DNA of 64,000 bases from DASRDR01 sp963812945 [NCBI: uncultured Candidatus Rokubacteria bacterium] (GCA_963812945.1 CAWEXD010000008.1:3990984-4054983); one strand, 5' to 3'; counted from the stretch's first letter, positions 8,973 to 18,282 are shown. Made by a program: numbers and translations. The notes: generated from the sequence alone by a model not told the origin.

Positions 8973-9935
8973 TCACCGAGCGAAGACAAGATGCGTCTTC
9001 GGGAGCTCGGCCACCGGACGAAGCTTCCGCTTGGAGAGGTACTGGGCGCGGTCCTCCGATCCCTGCACGTTGAGCAGGTCGTACCCCAGGCCGGCGGCGA
9101 GAGTGGAGGCGGTCATGACCCAGGCCCGGAAGGAGCTCGGATAGTCGGGATCGCTCACGAGAGCGTTGAACGCGAGGCAGGAGCGGGAGATGGGGCTCAG
9201 GACAAACAGAGCGACGAGCGCACTCGTGTCCTGATCCCAGGCCTCGTAGCGCAAGAGATCGGGCCACGGCGCGAGGAGACCGCGCACCGTCGCGGCAAGG
9301 TCTTCGGGGCAAAGGCCCGTGCGCTGCCCGAGACGCGTGGCCCACGCCCCCAGGAGCCTCTCCGGTCCATCGAGCCCCGGCCCGGCCGGAAAGACGTCCA
9401 CGCGATGCCCTCGCAGGAACCGGTTCCGTTCGTGACGAAGCTTCCGGTATCTCGTCCCCGCGAGCCTCGAGAGACAGCGGCTGTCGAGGACCTGCTCGGG
9501 GAAGGTGTTGTCGTCTCGCGGCGCCCACGGACGCCAGTGCTCGCCGTCGGCGTAACCACGCAGACCGAGATCGCGAAGCTCCTGCTCGAGCCCCGGGGCT
9601 ACGTTCTTGACGACGACCGGCCGACGAGAGCCCTGGTGCAGCTGGTGCGCGACGCTGGCAATCCGCTCGGCGCGGTCCCTCCCCGCCGAGGCGACGATCA
9701 CGGGCCGATCGATCCCCGGATCATGCGTGAAGACCGTGACGTTGTCCGGCGCGAGTGCGACGCCGAAGCCGTGGCGGGTTGCCTGGCGGATGTACCCGAC
9801 CGAGAGCTCGAAGTCGAGCGCGTCGCGGTGGTACCGCGCCGCCACCGCGCGGTAGCGCGACAGCGCGGCATCGACACCGAGGTGGGATCCCGGAAGGATG
9901 CCGGTGTGTCCGGGGGAGACCGAGACCGCAGCCAA
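8973..9935 (-). CDS. DUF2156 / lysyl-phosphatidylglycerol synthase-like acyltransferase
   Basis: About 320 residues. The second half carries the pattern of DUF2156/LPG-synthase C-terminal proteins: LAGTRYRKLRHERNRFLR (about residues 157-174), a mid acidic region, and a C-terminal block LLNVQGSEDRAQYLSKRKLR. These have a doubled GNAT fold and transfer acyl or aminoacyl groups, for example lysine from Lys-tRNA to lipid. No membrane helices are present, unlike full MprF. The start is uncertain: TTG at 9935 is used, 5 bp after the upstream ligase gene. The ligase neighbour suggests it uses an activated acyl or amino acid made next door (inference). Confidence 0.65.
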   Translation of the reverse strand: MAAVSVSPGHTGILPGSHLGVDAALSRYRAVAARYHRDALDFELSVGYIRQATRHGFGVALAPDNVTVFTHDPGIDRPVIVASAGRDRAERIASVAHQLHQGSRRPVVVKNVAPGLEQELRDLGLRGYADGEHWRPWAPRDDNTFPEQVLDSRCLSRLAGTRYRKLRHERNRFLRGHRVDVFPAGPGLDGPERLLGAWATRLGQRTGLCPEDLAATVRGLLAPWPDLLRYEAWDQDTSALVALFVLSPISRSCLAFNALVSDPDYPSSFRAWVMTASTLAAGLGYDLLNVQGSEDRAQYLSKRKLRPVAELPKTHLVFAR

Positions 9936-9940
9936 GCGCG

Positions 9941-11551
9941 TCAGCGGCGGCTGCCGAGCGCAGCCGGCCGCCGGTGAAGGTGGAGGATCTTGCCGGAGTC
10001 GGTCGTGAGCGGCCGCACGCGCTCGACCCGCAATACGCCGGCTCGCTGCCAGTGGAGCGCCATCACGCGCTCGGCGCCGTTTTCCGCGCCGATCGCGCCG
10101 AGGAAGGTGTCGGCGACCACGTCCGGGCGCAGGGTCCCCACCCGGGGATGGACCAGGAGCCGCAACCGTGGGCCCCCGCCGGGCGCCTCTTCCTCGAGGA
10201 GCTGGTAGTCGGTCGGCCCGCCGCCGAACCGACCGGGCAGCACGTTCTCCAGCACGCGCACGACGTCGCAGTCGAGGAGCGTCATACCGCCCACGGTGAG
10301 CTTCTCGAAGCTCCGGATCGTGTGGAGATGACCCGTCCAGCCGACCCCCTCCAGTGGACAGCCGCAGCGACGGGTTTCGAGGACCCCCTCGTCGCCGAGC
10401 GAGACGTTGAGGAGGACGAGCGGGGAATCGGCCCGGAACGAGGACACGAGCAGATGCTCCGGCCGGAGCCCGGTGGCCGGATCCGCGCGGTCCGGCTGGA
10501 CCAGGGTCACCAGGTCCTCATGCACGTGGACCTCGTCGGGCGCCACCGGGGCCAGGCACCCGGCGCCGATGAGCCCGGCGTCGACGCTCCCGTAGTACGG
10601 CGCGGCCTGGGCCCCGGCCCGCTGGATCGCCGCCAGCCGAGCCGCCGTGATCGGCTCACCCGTGACGCTAAACCGCGCCCCCCGAATGTCGAGATCCCGG
10701 CTCAGCGCGGCTTCGCACACACGGACGGCGGAACTCACGTACGTCACGAGGTGAGGCGTCCGGCCGCGCCGGCGCACGGCCGCAAGCCATGCGGCCACCG
10801 GCTCCGGAGCGTCCAGCGGCACGTGTTCCGGATGGGGGAGGCTGGCCCCGCCGAGCCATGCCGCCCAAGGCAGCAGGCGTCCGCTCCACCGATACCGCGG
10901 GTGCAGCCCGGGCTCGGCGGGATCGACGGGTGAAAACCAGCGCACCGGCGTCGCCCCGAACGCGCAGAAGAGCAGCAGGAACGCCACGGAGTCCCCCCCG
11001 GGCACGGTCCAGCGCGCGTGGACCCAGTCGAGGCCCCCGCGGGCCTCGTAGTCGAGGCAGGCATCGACCGCCCACGCCCGGATGGTGGCCATGTCGATCG
11101 CCACGGTCGCGCGGCGCCCCCGGCTGCCGCTGGTCTGCGCAGCGATCGGTCCCCGTCGCCCCAGACGAAGCCGTCGGGGATCGACCTCGAAGGCGGCTTC
11201 GCCGCGCACGACCGGCCGGCGGCCCTTGAACTCCTCGACGGTCAAGTACACCCCGTGGCGGGCGAGCGTGCGCAGGGTCCCGTCCACCCCGTCGAGGCGG
11301 ACCAGTCGCGCGACGTCGCCATACTCGCACCCGGCCGACCGGAGGAGGCGTGCGTACGGTCCCGCCGGGTCGCACTCGCCGACGCGGTGGATCGTCTGCA
11401 GGAAATCCGACTCGCGTCGCGCCCGCCGCTCCTCGATCACCGCGCGTGCCCGGGGAGGCCTCACGGGATGTCGCAGGAGACGGTGGACACCCACGACCAG
11501 GCGCGTTGCCGCCGACACGTCGTCGAGCGTCACGGCACCTCTTACCATCAC
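9941..11551 (-). CDS. Phenylacetate-CoA ligase-like adenylate-forming enzyme
   Basis: 536-residue ANL-superfamily enzyme resembling PaaK/coenzyme F390 synthetase proteins. Visible motifs are the phosphate loop as TSGSRGRR (about residue 140), an aromatic-G-S element YGSVDAGLIG (about 310), and a C-terminal basic tail with the candidate catalytic lysine in TTDSGKILHLHRR. Such enzymes make an acyl-AMP and pass the acyl group to CoA or another acceptor. It is the first gene of a two-gene minus-strand unit with the DUF2156 transferase. The GTG at 11551 and ATG at 11548 are both possible starts, and no strong ribosome-binding site is visible. Confidence 0.7.
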   Translation of the reverse strand: MMVRGAVTLDDVSAATRLVVGVHRLLRHPVRPPRARAVIEERRARRESDFLQTIHRVGECDPAGPYARLLRSAGCEYGDVARLVRLDGVDGTLRTLARHGVYLTVEEFKGRRPVVRGEAAFEVDPRRLRLGRRGPIAAQTSGSRGRRATVAIDMATIRAWAVDACLDYEARGGLDWVHARWTVPGGDSVAFLLLFCAFGATPVRWFSPVDPAEPGLHPRYRWSGRLLPWAAWLGGASLPHPEHVPLDAPEPVAAWLAAVRRRGRTPHLVTYVSSAVRVCEAALSRDLDIRGARFSVTGEPITAARLAAIQRAGAQAAPYYGSVDAGLIGAGCLAPVAPDEVHVHEDLVTLVQPDRADPATGLRPEHLLVSSFRADSPLVLLNVSLGDEGVLETRRCGCPLEGVGWTGHLHTIRSFEKLTVGGMTLLDCDVVRVLENVLPGRFGGGPTDYQLLEEEAPGGGPRLRLLVHPRVGTLRPDVVADTFLGAIGAENGAERVMALHWQRAGVLRVERVRPLTTDSGKILHLHRRPAALGSRR

Positions 11552-11695
11552 GTCAGAGCCGGCTCGCTGTCAATCGGGCGAGGCACGGAGGAGGGCGCGC
11601 CGGGCGCGGGGGACGACGCGATCGACCACCCGCCGCGCGCGCGACGACGCGCGGCAGGCGAGGACGCGCGGACGGCGGTGAGGGTCGGCTCTCGG

Positions 11696-12688
11696 CTAGC
11701 CCTCGAAGGCGCGCTCGCGCTGGGCGCGGAGCCGCTCGAGCTCCGCCGCGTCCAGACGCATGCCGAGGGACAGGTTCATGTCCGTGAGGATCGTCTTGAT
11801 CTCGTTGAGCGACTTCTTGCCGAAGTTCTTGGTCTTCAGGAGCTCGGCCTCGCTCTTCTGCACGAGGTCGGCGATCGTCCGGATGTTGGCCGTCTTGAGG
11901 CAGTTGTACGCCCGGACCGAGAGCTCGAGCTCGTCCACGCTCCGGAAGAGGTTCTCGTTCAGCTCGAGGCTCACCTCGGCCTTCGGGTCCTCCTCCGACT
12001 CGAGCCCGGTGGGGAAGCGGCAGAGGAGGTTGAAGTGGTCCTCGAGGATGAGGGCCGCCTCGCCCACGGCGTCCTCGGGCGACACGCTCCCGTTCGTCCA
12101 GAGCTCGAGGATCAGCCGCTCCGCCCCCGGCTTCCGCTTGGCCGGCTCCACCCGGAAGTTCACGGTCTTCACCGGCGAGAAGTCCGCGTCCATCGCCAGC
12201 GCGTTGACGGCGAGCGTCTCCGACTCCCGCTTGTCGGCGGGGACGTACCCGCGGCCCTTCTCGACGTGGACCTCCATCTCGAGGGCGACGTCGCGCTCGA
12301 GCGTCGCGAGGACCTGGTCGGGATTGAGGATGACCAGGTCGTGGTCGGTCGTGAAGTCGCTGGCCTTGGCGACGCCCGGTCCCGTCACCCGGAGCCGGAT
12401 CAGACGGCTCCGCTCCCCGTGGAGCTTGAAGACGACCCGCCGCAGGCTCGACAGGATGTCGAGCGAGTCCTCGGTCGCCCCGGGAAGGAACGAGAACTCG
12501 TGGAGCACGCCCTCGACCTTGATCCACGTGGGGGCCGCGCCCTCGATGGACGAGAGCAGCACCCGGCGGAAGGCGTTGCCGACGGTCAGGGCGAAGCCCG
12601 GCTCGAACGGCTCGACGACGAAAATGCCGTGATCCGGCTGGAGCTCCTGCCACTCGTGCTTGCGGGGGAGCTGGATTGCGGTGGTCAT
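11696..12688 (-). CDS. rpoA: DNA-directed RNA polymerase subunit alpha
   Basis: 330 residues, full length. The N-terminal dimerisation domain has [11 protein letters not shown] and the insert-domain pattern [12 protein letters not shown]. The C-terminal domain keeps the DNA and activator contacts (VRAYNCLK, then [10 protein letters not shown]). It assembles RNA polymerase and contacts UP elements. ATG at 12688 follows GAGGAGG. Odd context: rpoA normally sits between rpsD and rplQ in the alpha operon, but here it is flanked by the ligase cassette and divergent mltG, with its own promoter (TATAAT at 12734-12739). It could be relocated or a second copy. Confidence 0.96.
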   Translation of the reverse strand: MTTAIQLPRKHEWQELQPDHGIFVVEPFEPGFALTVGNAFRRVLLSSIEGAAPTWIKVEGVLHEFSFLPGATEDSLDILSSLRRVVFKLHGERSRLIRLRVTGPGVAKASDFTTDHDLVILNPDQVLATLERDVALEMEVHVEKGRGYVPADKRESETLAVNALAMDADFSPVKTVNFRVEPAKRKPGAERLILELWTNGSVSPEDAVGEAALILEDHFNLLCRFPTGLESEEDPKAEVSLELNENLFRSVDELELSVRAYNCLKTANIRTIADLVQKSEAELLKTKNFGKKSLNEIKTILTDMNLSLGMRLDAAELERLRAQRERAFEG

Positions 12689-12733
12689 GCAACCTCCTCA
12701 GGTCGTCGCAAGGGGGGTGAAGGACGAACGCAC

Positions 12734-12739
12734 ATTATA
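12734..12739 (-). promoter_or_regulatory. Probable -10 box of rpoA
   Basis: A perfect TATAAT on the minus strand, 45 bp before the rpoA start codon. The -35 region 17 bp upstream is only weakly matched (ttccct). It leaves an untranslated leader of about 40 nt holding the GAGGAGG site. Confidence 0.55.
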
Positions 12740-12791
12740 GCGGAGGGTCCCGCGCGAGGGAAGACCCGCGGCCCCGGCCGCCCCGGGGAAA

Positions 12792-12820
12792 TTGACAGAA
12801 CCGACGCGACCCCTTAGAAT
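12792..12820 (+). promoter_or_regulatory. Sigma-70-type promoter upstream of mltG
   Basis: TTGACA at 12792-12797, 17-bp spacer, TAGAAT at 12815-12820: a near-consensus housekeeping promoter. Transcription would begin near 12827, about 40 nt before the first mltG start codon. It could drive the run mltG-plsC-argH-lipoprotein. Confidence 0.75.
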
Positions 12821-12867
12821 CAAACGGGATTTCGGCGTCGGTCAGCCCGGTTGACACCCGGTATCCC

Positions 12868-13941
12868 GTGGCTCGGCTCATGTCCAGTCACATTCCCTCG
12901 CCGCCAAGCACCCGGTCCTGGGGGGCCCGCCTCGTCCGGCGAGGTCTCGCGGTGGTGTGCCTGGTGCTCCTGGCAGGGGCCGCCGCCGGGGTGTGGCGCG
13001 GGCTCCAGCCCGGCGGGGCGCTGGCCCAGGGCCCCCGGACCGTGGAGATCCCCGCGGCGACGGGCGTTCTCGGCATCGCCCGCCACCTGGCGGCCGAGGG
13101 AGCGATCCGGAGCCCGGCGACGTTCGTCGGCCTGGCGCTCGTCCGGGGCACCGCCCGCTCGCTCAAGGCGGGGGAGTACGAGCTCCCACAGGGCGCCCCG
13201 CTCCTCGCCGTGCTGAAGCTCATGGAGACCGGGCGCGTCAAGCCGCACCTGCTCGTCCTCCCGGAGGGCTTCACCATCCGGGAGCTCGCCCGGCAGCTCG
13301 AGGCCGAGGGCATCGCGCCGGCCGCGGAGGTCATCCGCGTGGCCACCGACCCGATGATGGCCTGGAGCCTCGGCATCGAGTCGAGCTCCCTCGAGGGCTA
13401 CCTCTTCCCCGACACCTACCAGGTGACCAAGGGCACGCGGGTGGAGGAGATCCTCGGGCGGATGGTCCAGCGCTTCCGGGAGCGGGTGGGCACGCCCGAC
13501 GTGCTGGCCCGCGCGCGCCAGCGGGGCCTGAGCCTCCACCAGCTCTTGACCCTGGCCTCCATCGTCGAGAAGGAGACGGCCCTGGCCGCGGAGCGCCCCA
13601 TCATCGCCCGGGTCTTCCTCAACCGGCTCGCGCGCGACATGCCGCTCCAGGCCGACCCGACCGTCGCCTACGCGATGGCCAAGGAGGGGAGCGCGCCCAC
13701 GCGCGACGACCTCCAGGCCGACCACGCGTACAACACCTACCGGAACCGCGGGCTGCCGCCGGGCCCGATCGGGAGCCCGGGCCGGTCGGCCGTCGACGCG
13801 GTCCTCGACCCCGCGAACGTCCCCTACATCTACTTCGTGGCGATCGACGATCGCTCGCATCACTTCTCGACGACCCTCGAGGAGCACAATCAGGCGGTGG
13901 CGCGGTACCGGCTGTACCGAGCCCGGCGCGTGGCCCTTTGA
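12868..13941 (+). CDS. mltG: Endolytic transglycosylase MltG
   Basis: 357-residue YceG/MltG protein, an inner-membrane murein lytic transglycosylase that releases growing glycan strands and limits their length. One N-terminal membrane helix (about residues 24-44) precedes a LysM-like region (about 55-130) and the YceG domain. The catalytic glutamate is E234 in LASIVEKET, with supporting blocks YLFPDTYQV and YNTYRNRGLPPGPIGSPG. GTG at 12868 and ATG at 12880 are both possible starts; neither has a clear ribosome-binding site. The family member and length are normal. Confidence 0.94.
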   Translation: MARLMSSHIPSPPSTRSWGARLVRRGLAVVCLVLLAGAAAGVWRGLQPGGALAQGPRTVEIPAATGVLGIARHLAAEGAIRSPATFVGLALVRGTARSLKAGEYELPQGAPLLAVLKLMETGRVKPHLLVLPEGFTIRELARQLEAEGIAPAAEVIRVATDPMMAWSLGIESSSLEGYLFPDTYQVTKGTRVEEILGRMVQRFRERVGTPDVLARARQRGLSLHQLLTLASIVEKETALAAERPIIARVFLNRLARDMPLQADPTVAYAMAKEGSAPTRDDLQADHAYNTYRNRGLPPGPIGSPGRSAVDAVLDPANVPYIYFVAIDDRSHHFSTTLEEHNQAVARYRLYRARRVAL

Positions 13942-14009
13942 GCTTGCGCCCGTCGACGACCGGGTGCTACAAGAAACGTCGGACGCACGCTCGGGATGAG
14001 TCGCTCGCG

Positions 14010-14735
14010 ATGAGTCGATCCTGGGGGCAGTCTCCTCCGGCCTGGCAGCCGAACGCGGCCGCGCCGACGGAGGCGGAGGATCGCTTCCCCGCCGTCTACG
14101 CGGGTCTCAAGCGCGTCCTCCCGCCGCTCCTCCGCCGGTTCTTCGGCTTCCGCGTGGAGGGCCTCGAGCACCTGCCCGGGCGCGGCCCCTACATCGTCGC
14201 GGCGAACCACGCGAACTACCTCGACGGCGTCGTGCTCGGGACGGCCCTGCCCCGCCGGATCAGCTTCCTGGTCATGCCGCGCGTGTACCGCGCCACGCCG
14301 CTCCACCCGTACTTCCACGACCACGTGGGCTCGATCCCGGTGTCGCTCGTGCGCCCCGATCCCGGCGCCATCCGGCAGGCGCTCCGGGTGCTCGAGCAGG
14401 GCGGCGTCGTCGGCATCTTCCCCGAGGGCCCGTTCAGCCAGCGGGGCACCCTCGTGCGGGGGCAGCCCGGCGTGGCCCTCGTCGCCCTCCGCTCCGGGGT
14501 CCCGGTGGTGCCGGCGGCCATCTCGGGCACCTTCCAGGCGCTCGCGGCTCGCCGCTTCTTCGTGCCCCGGCGGGTGCCGCTCAGCGTGCGCTTCGGCAAG
14601 CCCCTCCGCTTCCCGACGCCCCGGCCCCGGATGACGCAGGGACTCCGGGCCGACGTCACCGGGCGGATCATGGAGGAGATCGCGGCGCTCCTGGCCGACG
14701 AGCGGCCCCTCGCACCTCCGGCCGCCCTTCGATGA
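14010..14735 (+). CDS. plsC: 1-acyl-sn-glycerol-3-phosphate acyltransferase (PlsC family)
   Basis: 241-residue LPLAT-family acyltransferase expected to acylate lysophosphatidic acid at the inner membrane during phospholipid synthesis. The catalytic H-x4-D motif is H67/D72 in NHANYLDG, the FPEG glycerophosphate-binding motif lies at about 136-140, and VPVVPAAISG is the usual third block. The stop overlaps the argH start (ATGA). The ATG at 14010 was chosen; a near-identical ATGAGTCGCTCGC 14 bp upstream is out of frame. Genes of this family sometimes act on other lipids, so substrate is by family only. Confidence 0.88.
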   Translation: MSRSWGQSPPAWQPNAAAPTEAEDRFPAVYAGLKRVLPPLLRRFFGFRVEGLEHLPGRGPYIVAANHANYLDGVVLGTALPRRISFLVMPRVYRATPLHPYFHDHVGSIPVSLVRPDPGAIRQALRVLEQGGVVGIFPEGPFSQRGTLVRGQPGVALVALRSGVPVVPAAISGTFQALAARRFFVPRRVPLSVRFGKPLRFPTPRPRMTQGLRADVTGRIMEEIAALLADERPLAPPAALR

Positions 14736-16126
14736 CCGCGCCCGATCCGAAGAGCCCGTGGGGCGGCCGCTTCACGGAGCCCGCCGACAGCTCGGCCCGC
14801 GCCTTCACGGCCTCCCTGTCCTTCGACCACCGCCTCTGGCCCCAGGATCTCCAGGGGAGCGAGGCGTGGGCCCGGGCGCTCGCCAAGGGCGGGGTCCTCT
14901 CGGAGGCGGAGCTGGACGCGATCCTCCGCGGGCTCGCCGAGGTGCGGCAGGAGCTCGAGACCGGCGCCTTCCCCTACCGGATCGAGCTCGAGGACATCCA
15001 CATGAACATCGAGCGGCGCCTGATCGAGAAGATCGGCGCCGTGGGCGGGAAGCTCCACACGGGCCGCTCCCGGAACGACCAGATCGCGCTCGACATGCGG
15101 CTCTGGCTCCGGGGCGAGATCGACGCGATCCGGGCGGCGCTCCGCGAGGTCCAGGCCGCCCTCGTCGAGCAGGCCGAGCGGCACCCGGACTGCCCGATGC
15201 CCGGCTACACCCATCTCCAGCGCGCCCAGCCGGTGCTCCTCGCCCACCACCTGCTCGCCTACGTGTTCATGTTCGGCCGCGACCGCGAGCGGCTCGCCGA
15301 CGCGCGCCGGCGGCTCGACGTGTGCCCGCTCGGCGCCGGCGCCCTCGCCGGCACCACCGTCCCCATCGACCGCCAGGCGCTCGCGCAGGCGCTCGGGTTC
15401 CGGGCCGCGTCGGCGAACAGCATGGACGCCGTCTCGGACCGCGATTTCGCGCTGGAGTTCTGCGCGGCGGCGGCGATCGCGGCCACGCACCTGTCGCGGC
15501 TCGCCGAGGAGCTCGTGCTCTGGGCCACGGCCGAGTTCGGCTTCGTCGACCTCCCCGACGCCTACGCGACCGGATCGTCGATCATGCCGCAGAAGAAGAA
15601 CCCGGACGTGGCGGAGCTGATCCGGGGGAAGACGGGACGGGTCTACGGGGACCTGGTCCGGCTCCTCACGGTCATGAAGGGCCTCCCGCTCGCCTACCAC
15701 TCCGACATGCAGGAGGACAAGGAAGCCTTCTTCGACGCGGCGGACACGCTCCGCGGCACGCTCGGCATCCTGGCGCCCTTCCTCCGCGCGCTCCGGTTCC
15801 GCACGGAGCGGCTCCGCGCGCTCGCCGGGGAGAGCTTCTCGACCGCGACCGATCTGGCGGGCTACCTGGTGCAGCGCGGCCTCCCGTTCCGCGAGGCGCA
15901 CGAGGTCGTCGGGCGGGCGGTGCGGCTCGCTCTCGACCGGGGCGTGGGACTCGAGGCGCTCCCCCTCGACGCCCTCCGCGCGCTGTCGCCGCTGTTCGGC
16001 CCGGATTTCCGCGAGGCGGTCTCGGTCGAGGCCTCGCTCGCCGCGCGGAACGTCTACGGCGGGACGGCCCCCGAGGCCGTGACGCGCGCGCTCGCCGAGG
16101 CGCGGGCGCTCCTGGAGGTCCCTTGA
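14732..16126 (+). CDS. argH: Argininosuccinate lyase
   Basis: 464 residues, the normal length. It catalyses the last step of arginine synthesis, splitting argininosuccinate into arginine and fumarate. The fumarase/aspartase superfamily signature GSSIMPQKKNPD lies at about residues 281-292. The N-terminal block WGGRF and the region HTGRSRNDQIALDMRLW, which positions substrate, are intact. It overlaps plsC upstream and the lipoprotein gene downstream by 4 bp each. No other arginine genes are in the window. Confidence 0.97.
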   Translation: MTAPDPKSPWGGRFTEPADSSARAFTASLSFDHRLWPQDLQGSEAWARALAKGGVLSEAELDAILRGLAEVRQELETGAFPYRIELEDIHMNIERRLIEKIGAVGGKLHTGRSRNDQIALDMRLWLRGEIDAIRAALREVQAALVEQAERHPDCPMPGYTHLQRAQPVLLAHHLLAYVFMFGRDRERLADARRRLDVCPLGAGALAGTTVPIDRQALAQALGFRAASANSMDAVSDRDFALEFCAAAAIAATHLSRLAEELVLWATAEFGFVDLPDAYATGSSIMPQKKNPDVAELIRGKTGRVYGDLVRLLTVMKGLPLAYHSDMQEDKEAFFDAADTLRGTLGILAPFLRALRFRTERLRALAGESFSTATDLAGYLVQRGLPFREAHEVVGRAVRLALDRGVGLEALPLDALRALSPLFGPDFREAVSVEASLAARNVYGGTAPEAVTRALAEARALLEVP

Positions 16127-17268
16127 CCTCGCCGGCGCCAAGGTCCTCAGGCCGCCGCCCGGGACGCGCCCGCGCGGCGCTGGCGCTGGCGCTGCTCGTG
16201 TCCGTGGCGCTCGGGGCCTGTGGCAAGCGCGGCGACCCGGTGCCACCGGAGCGCCGGCTGCCGGCGGCGGTCCAGGATCTCCAGGCCGGGGTCGTCGCCG
16301 ACGGCGTCCAGCTCCGCTGGAGCCTGCCGCGGATCCGGCTCGACCGCAGCGCGCTCAAGGAGGTGCGCCGCACCGAGCTGTACCGCCGGGCGGAGGACGG
16401 CGCCGCCACCGAGCCGGTCCGGCCGGCGATCCTGACCTTCGGCGGCCTCTTCGGCCCGCCCCCCGGCGTGCCCGGGTTCGAGCGGATCGCGGACATCGTG
16501 GTCGCCGAGCCGGCGGCTCCCGCGGAGATCCAGGGCAACCAGGTGACCTACACGGACGCCCAGGGCCTCACCTTCGGGCGGCGCTACACGTACGTCGTCG
16601 TCGCCCTCGACGACCAGGGGCGGCCGAGCCCCCCGTCGAACCGCGTCGTGATCGCCGTCGCGCCGGCGCCCGGCACACCGCCGCGCCTCGTGGCCCAGCC
16701 CGGCGACGGTCAAGTGCTGCTCAGCTGGGAGTCGCCGGCCACGCTCGCGGATGGCTCGCCGGCGCCGGCAACCCTGGTCTACGACGTCTTCCGGGCGACG
16801 GCGCCGGGCGCCCCGGGGGGGCGGCCCGTCAACACCGAGCCCGTGGCCGGGCGCCGGTACGTGGACCTGGCGGTCCAGAACGACGTGACCTACCACTACA
16901 CGGTCCGGGCGCGGCTCGGCCCGGGCGGCCCCGAGAGCACCCCCAGCGCGGTCGCCACCGCGACGCCGGAGGACCGGACCCCCCCGTCGCAGCCCCGGGG
17001 CCTGGTCGCGGTCGTCGCCGGACCGCAGGTCCGGCTGGCGTGGCAGCCCGTGGCCGATGCCGACGTCGGCGGCTACCTCGTCTACCGGAGCACGACCGCG
17101 GGCCGCGGCCACACGAAGCTCACCCCGTCGCCGCAGGGCGGGACGACCTTCGTCGACAGCGACGTGCGCCCGGGCCAGACCTACTTCTACGTGGTCACCG
17201 CGGTCGACCGCGGGCGGCGGGCCAACGAATCGGTGCCCTCGCCCGAGGCGGCCGCGACGCTCCCCTGA
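16123..17268 (+). CDS. Lipoprotein with fibronectin type III repeats
   Basis: 381-residue predicted lipoprotein. Signal peptide with lipobox LGAC, lipidated Cys at about residue 33, followed by GKRGDPVPP, which resembles the start of small LptM/YifL lipoproteins that often follow argH or precede lysA. About three fibronectin-III-like beta modules follow (boundaries near 45-180, 185-280 and 285-380; Y-T-Y-V-V-x-A-x-D strands recur). The TTG start at 16123 overlaps the argH stop. Role unknown; an envelope scaffold or binding protein is plausible. No catalytic motif seen. Confidence 0.78.
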   Translation: MTSPAPRSSGRRPGRARAALALALLVSVALGACGKRGDPVPPERRLPAAVQDLQAGVVADGVQLRWSLPRIRLDRSALKEVRRTELYRRAEDGAATEPVRPAILTFGGLFGPPPGVPGFERIADIVVAEPAAPAEIQGNQVTYTDAQGLTFGRRYTYVVVALDDQGRPSPPSNRVVIAVAPAPGTPPRLVAQPGDGQVLLSWESPATLADGSPAPATLVYDVFRATAPGAPGGRPVNTEPVAGRRYVDLAVQNDVTYHYTVRARLGPGGPESTPSAVATATPEDRTPPSQPRGLVAVVAGPQVRLAWQPVADADVGGYLVYRSTTAGRGHTKLTPSPQGGTTFVDSDVRPGQTYFYVVTAVDRGRRANESVPSPEAAATLP

Positions 17269-17281
17269 CCCCTCCTTCGCC

Positions 17282-17310
17282 TTGATTCGGTCAGGGGAGC
17301 GTGCTACGTT
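17282..17310 (+). promoter_or_regulatory. Probable promoter of dapA
   Basis: TTGATT at 17282-17287, 17-bp spacer, TACGTT at 17305-17310, about 65 bp before the dapA ATG. It lies just after the lipoprotein stop, so dapA-dapB and possibly the fol and sigma genes may form a separate unit. Confidence 0.5.
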
Positions 17311-17374
17311 CCCCGCAATCGCGCCGCCCACGCGATAGAGGCCGCGTAGCGCCACGAGTGAAGGAGGCTTGCCG

Positions 17375-18265
17375 ATGCGACGCACCTTCCAGGGCTCTCT
17401 GGTCGCGATGGTCACGCCGTTCCACGACGGCCGCGTCGACGAGACGACGCTCCGCGAGCTCGTCGAGTTCCACGTGGCGAACGGGACAGACGGCCTGGTT
17501 CCCTGCGGGACGACCGGCGAATCGCCGACCCTGACGCACGAGGAGCACAAGCGGGTCGTCGAGATCGTGATCCATGAGGCGCGCGGCCGGATCCCCGTGG
17601 TCGCGGGCACGGGCTCGAACTCGACCGCGGAGGCGATCGAAATGACGCAGCACGCCGCCCGCGCCGGCGCCGCCGGCGCGCTCCTGGTCACCCCGTACTA
17701 CAACAAGCCCACCCAGCAGGGCCTCTACGAGCACTTCCGCGCCATCGCCCAGGCGGCGCCCGATCTGCCGCTGATCGTCTACAACATCCAGGGCCGGACC
17801 GCGGTCAACCTGGAGACCGAGACCCTGGCGCGGCTCGCCCAGATTCCCAACATCGTCGGCGTCAAGGAAGCCTCGGGCAGCCTCGACCAGATGACGGCGG
17901 TGATCCTCGCCTGCGGGCCGGACTTCACCGTGCTCTCCGGCGACGACAACCTCACGCTCCCGCTCATGTCCGTCGGCGGCCGCGGGGTGATCTCCGTCGT
18001 GGGCAACTTCCTCGCGCGCGAGGTCTCGGACGTGACGCACGCCGCCCTCGAGGGCGACTGGAAGCGGGCGCGCGACCTCCATCTCAAGCTCTACCCGGTG
18101 TGCAAGGCCATGTTCATCGAGACCAACCCGATCCCGGTGAAGGAAGCGATGGCCATGCTCGGGATGATCCGGGCGGAGTGGCGGCTGCCCATGTGCCCCA
18201 TGACGGAGTCGAACCGGGAGAAGCTCCGCCAGGCGCTGGTCCAGGCCGGCGTCCTCAGAGCCTGA
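17375..18265 (+). CDS. dapA: 4-hydroxy-tetrahydrodipicolinate synthase
   Basis: 296-residue TIM-barrel aldolase of the NAL/DHDPS family that condenses pyruvate with aspartate semialdehyde in lysine and diaminopimelate synthesis. Active-site features: GTTGESPTL near the N-terminus, the Tyr in TPYYNKPTQQG, and the Schiff-base lysine K164 in VGVKEASG. ATG at 17375 is preferred because AAGGAGG lies 7 nt before it; an in-frame TTG at 17369 is too close to that site. dapB follows 17 bp later, supporting the DapA assignment over other NAL enzymes. Confidence 0.96.
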   Translation: MRRTFQGSLVAMVTPFHDGRVDETTLRELVEFHVANGTDGLVPCGTTGESPTLTHEEHKRVVEIVIHEARGRIPVVAGTGSNSTAEAIEMTQHAARAGAAGALLVTPYYNKPTQQGLYEHFRAIAQAAPDLPLIVYNIQGRTAVNLETETLARLAQIPNIVGVKEASGSLDQMTAVILACGPDFTVLSGDDNLTLPLMSVGGRGVISVVGNFLAREVSDVTHAALEGDWKRARDLHLKLYPVCKAMFIETNPIPVKEAMAMLGMIRAEWRLPMCPMTESNREKLRQALVQAGVLRA

Positions 18266-18282
18266 GGGGCGCCGTTCCGCCC

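Noticed and set aside
6513-9977. 1154-codon plus-strand frame over comEC and beyond.
   Set aside because: Arg/Pro/Gly-rich shadow in another frame of comEC and of the minus-strand DUF2156 gene; no family motifs.
12851-12856. TTGACA just before mltG as a second -35 box.
   Set aside because: It lies only 12 bp before the GTG start, so transcription from it would begin inside the gene. The TTGACA at 12792 has a proper -10.
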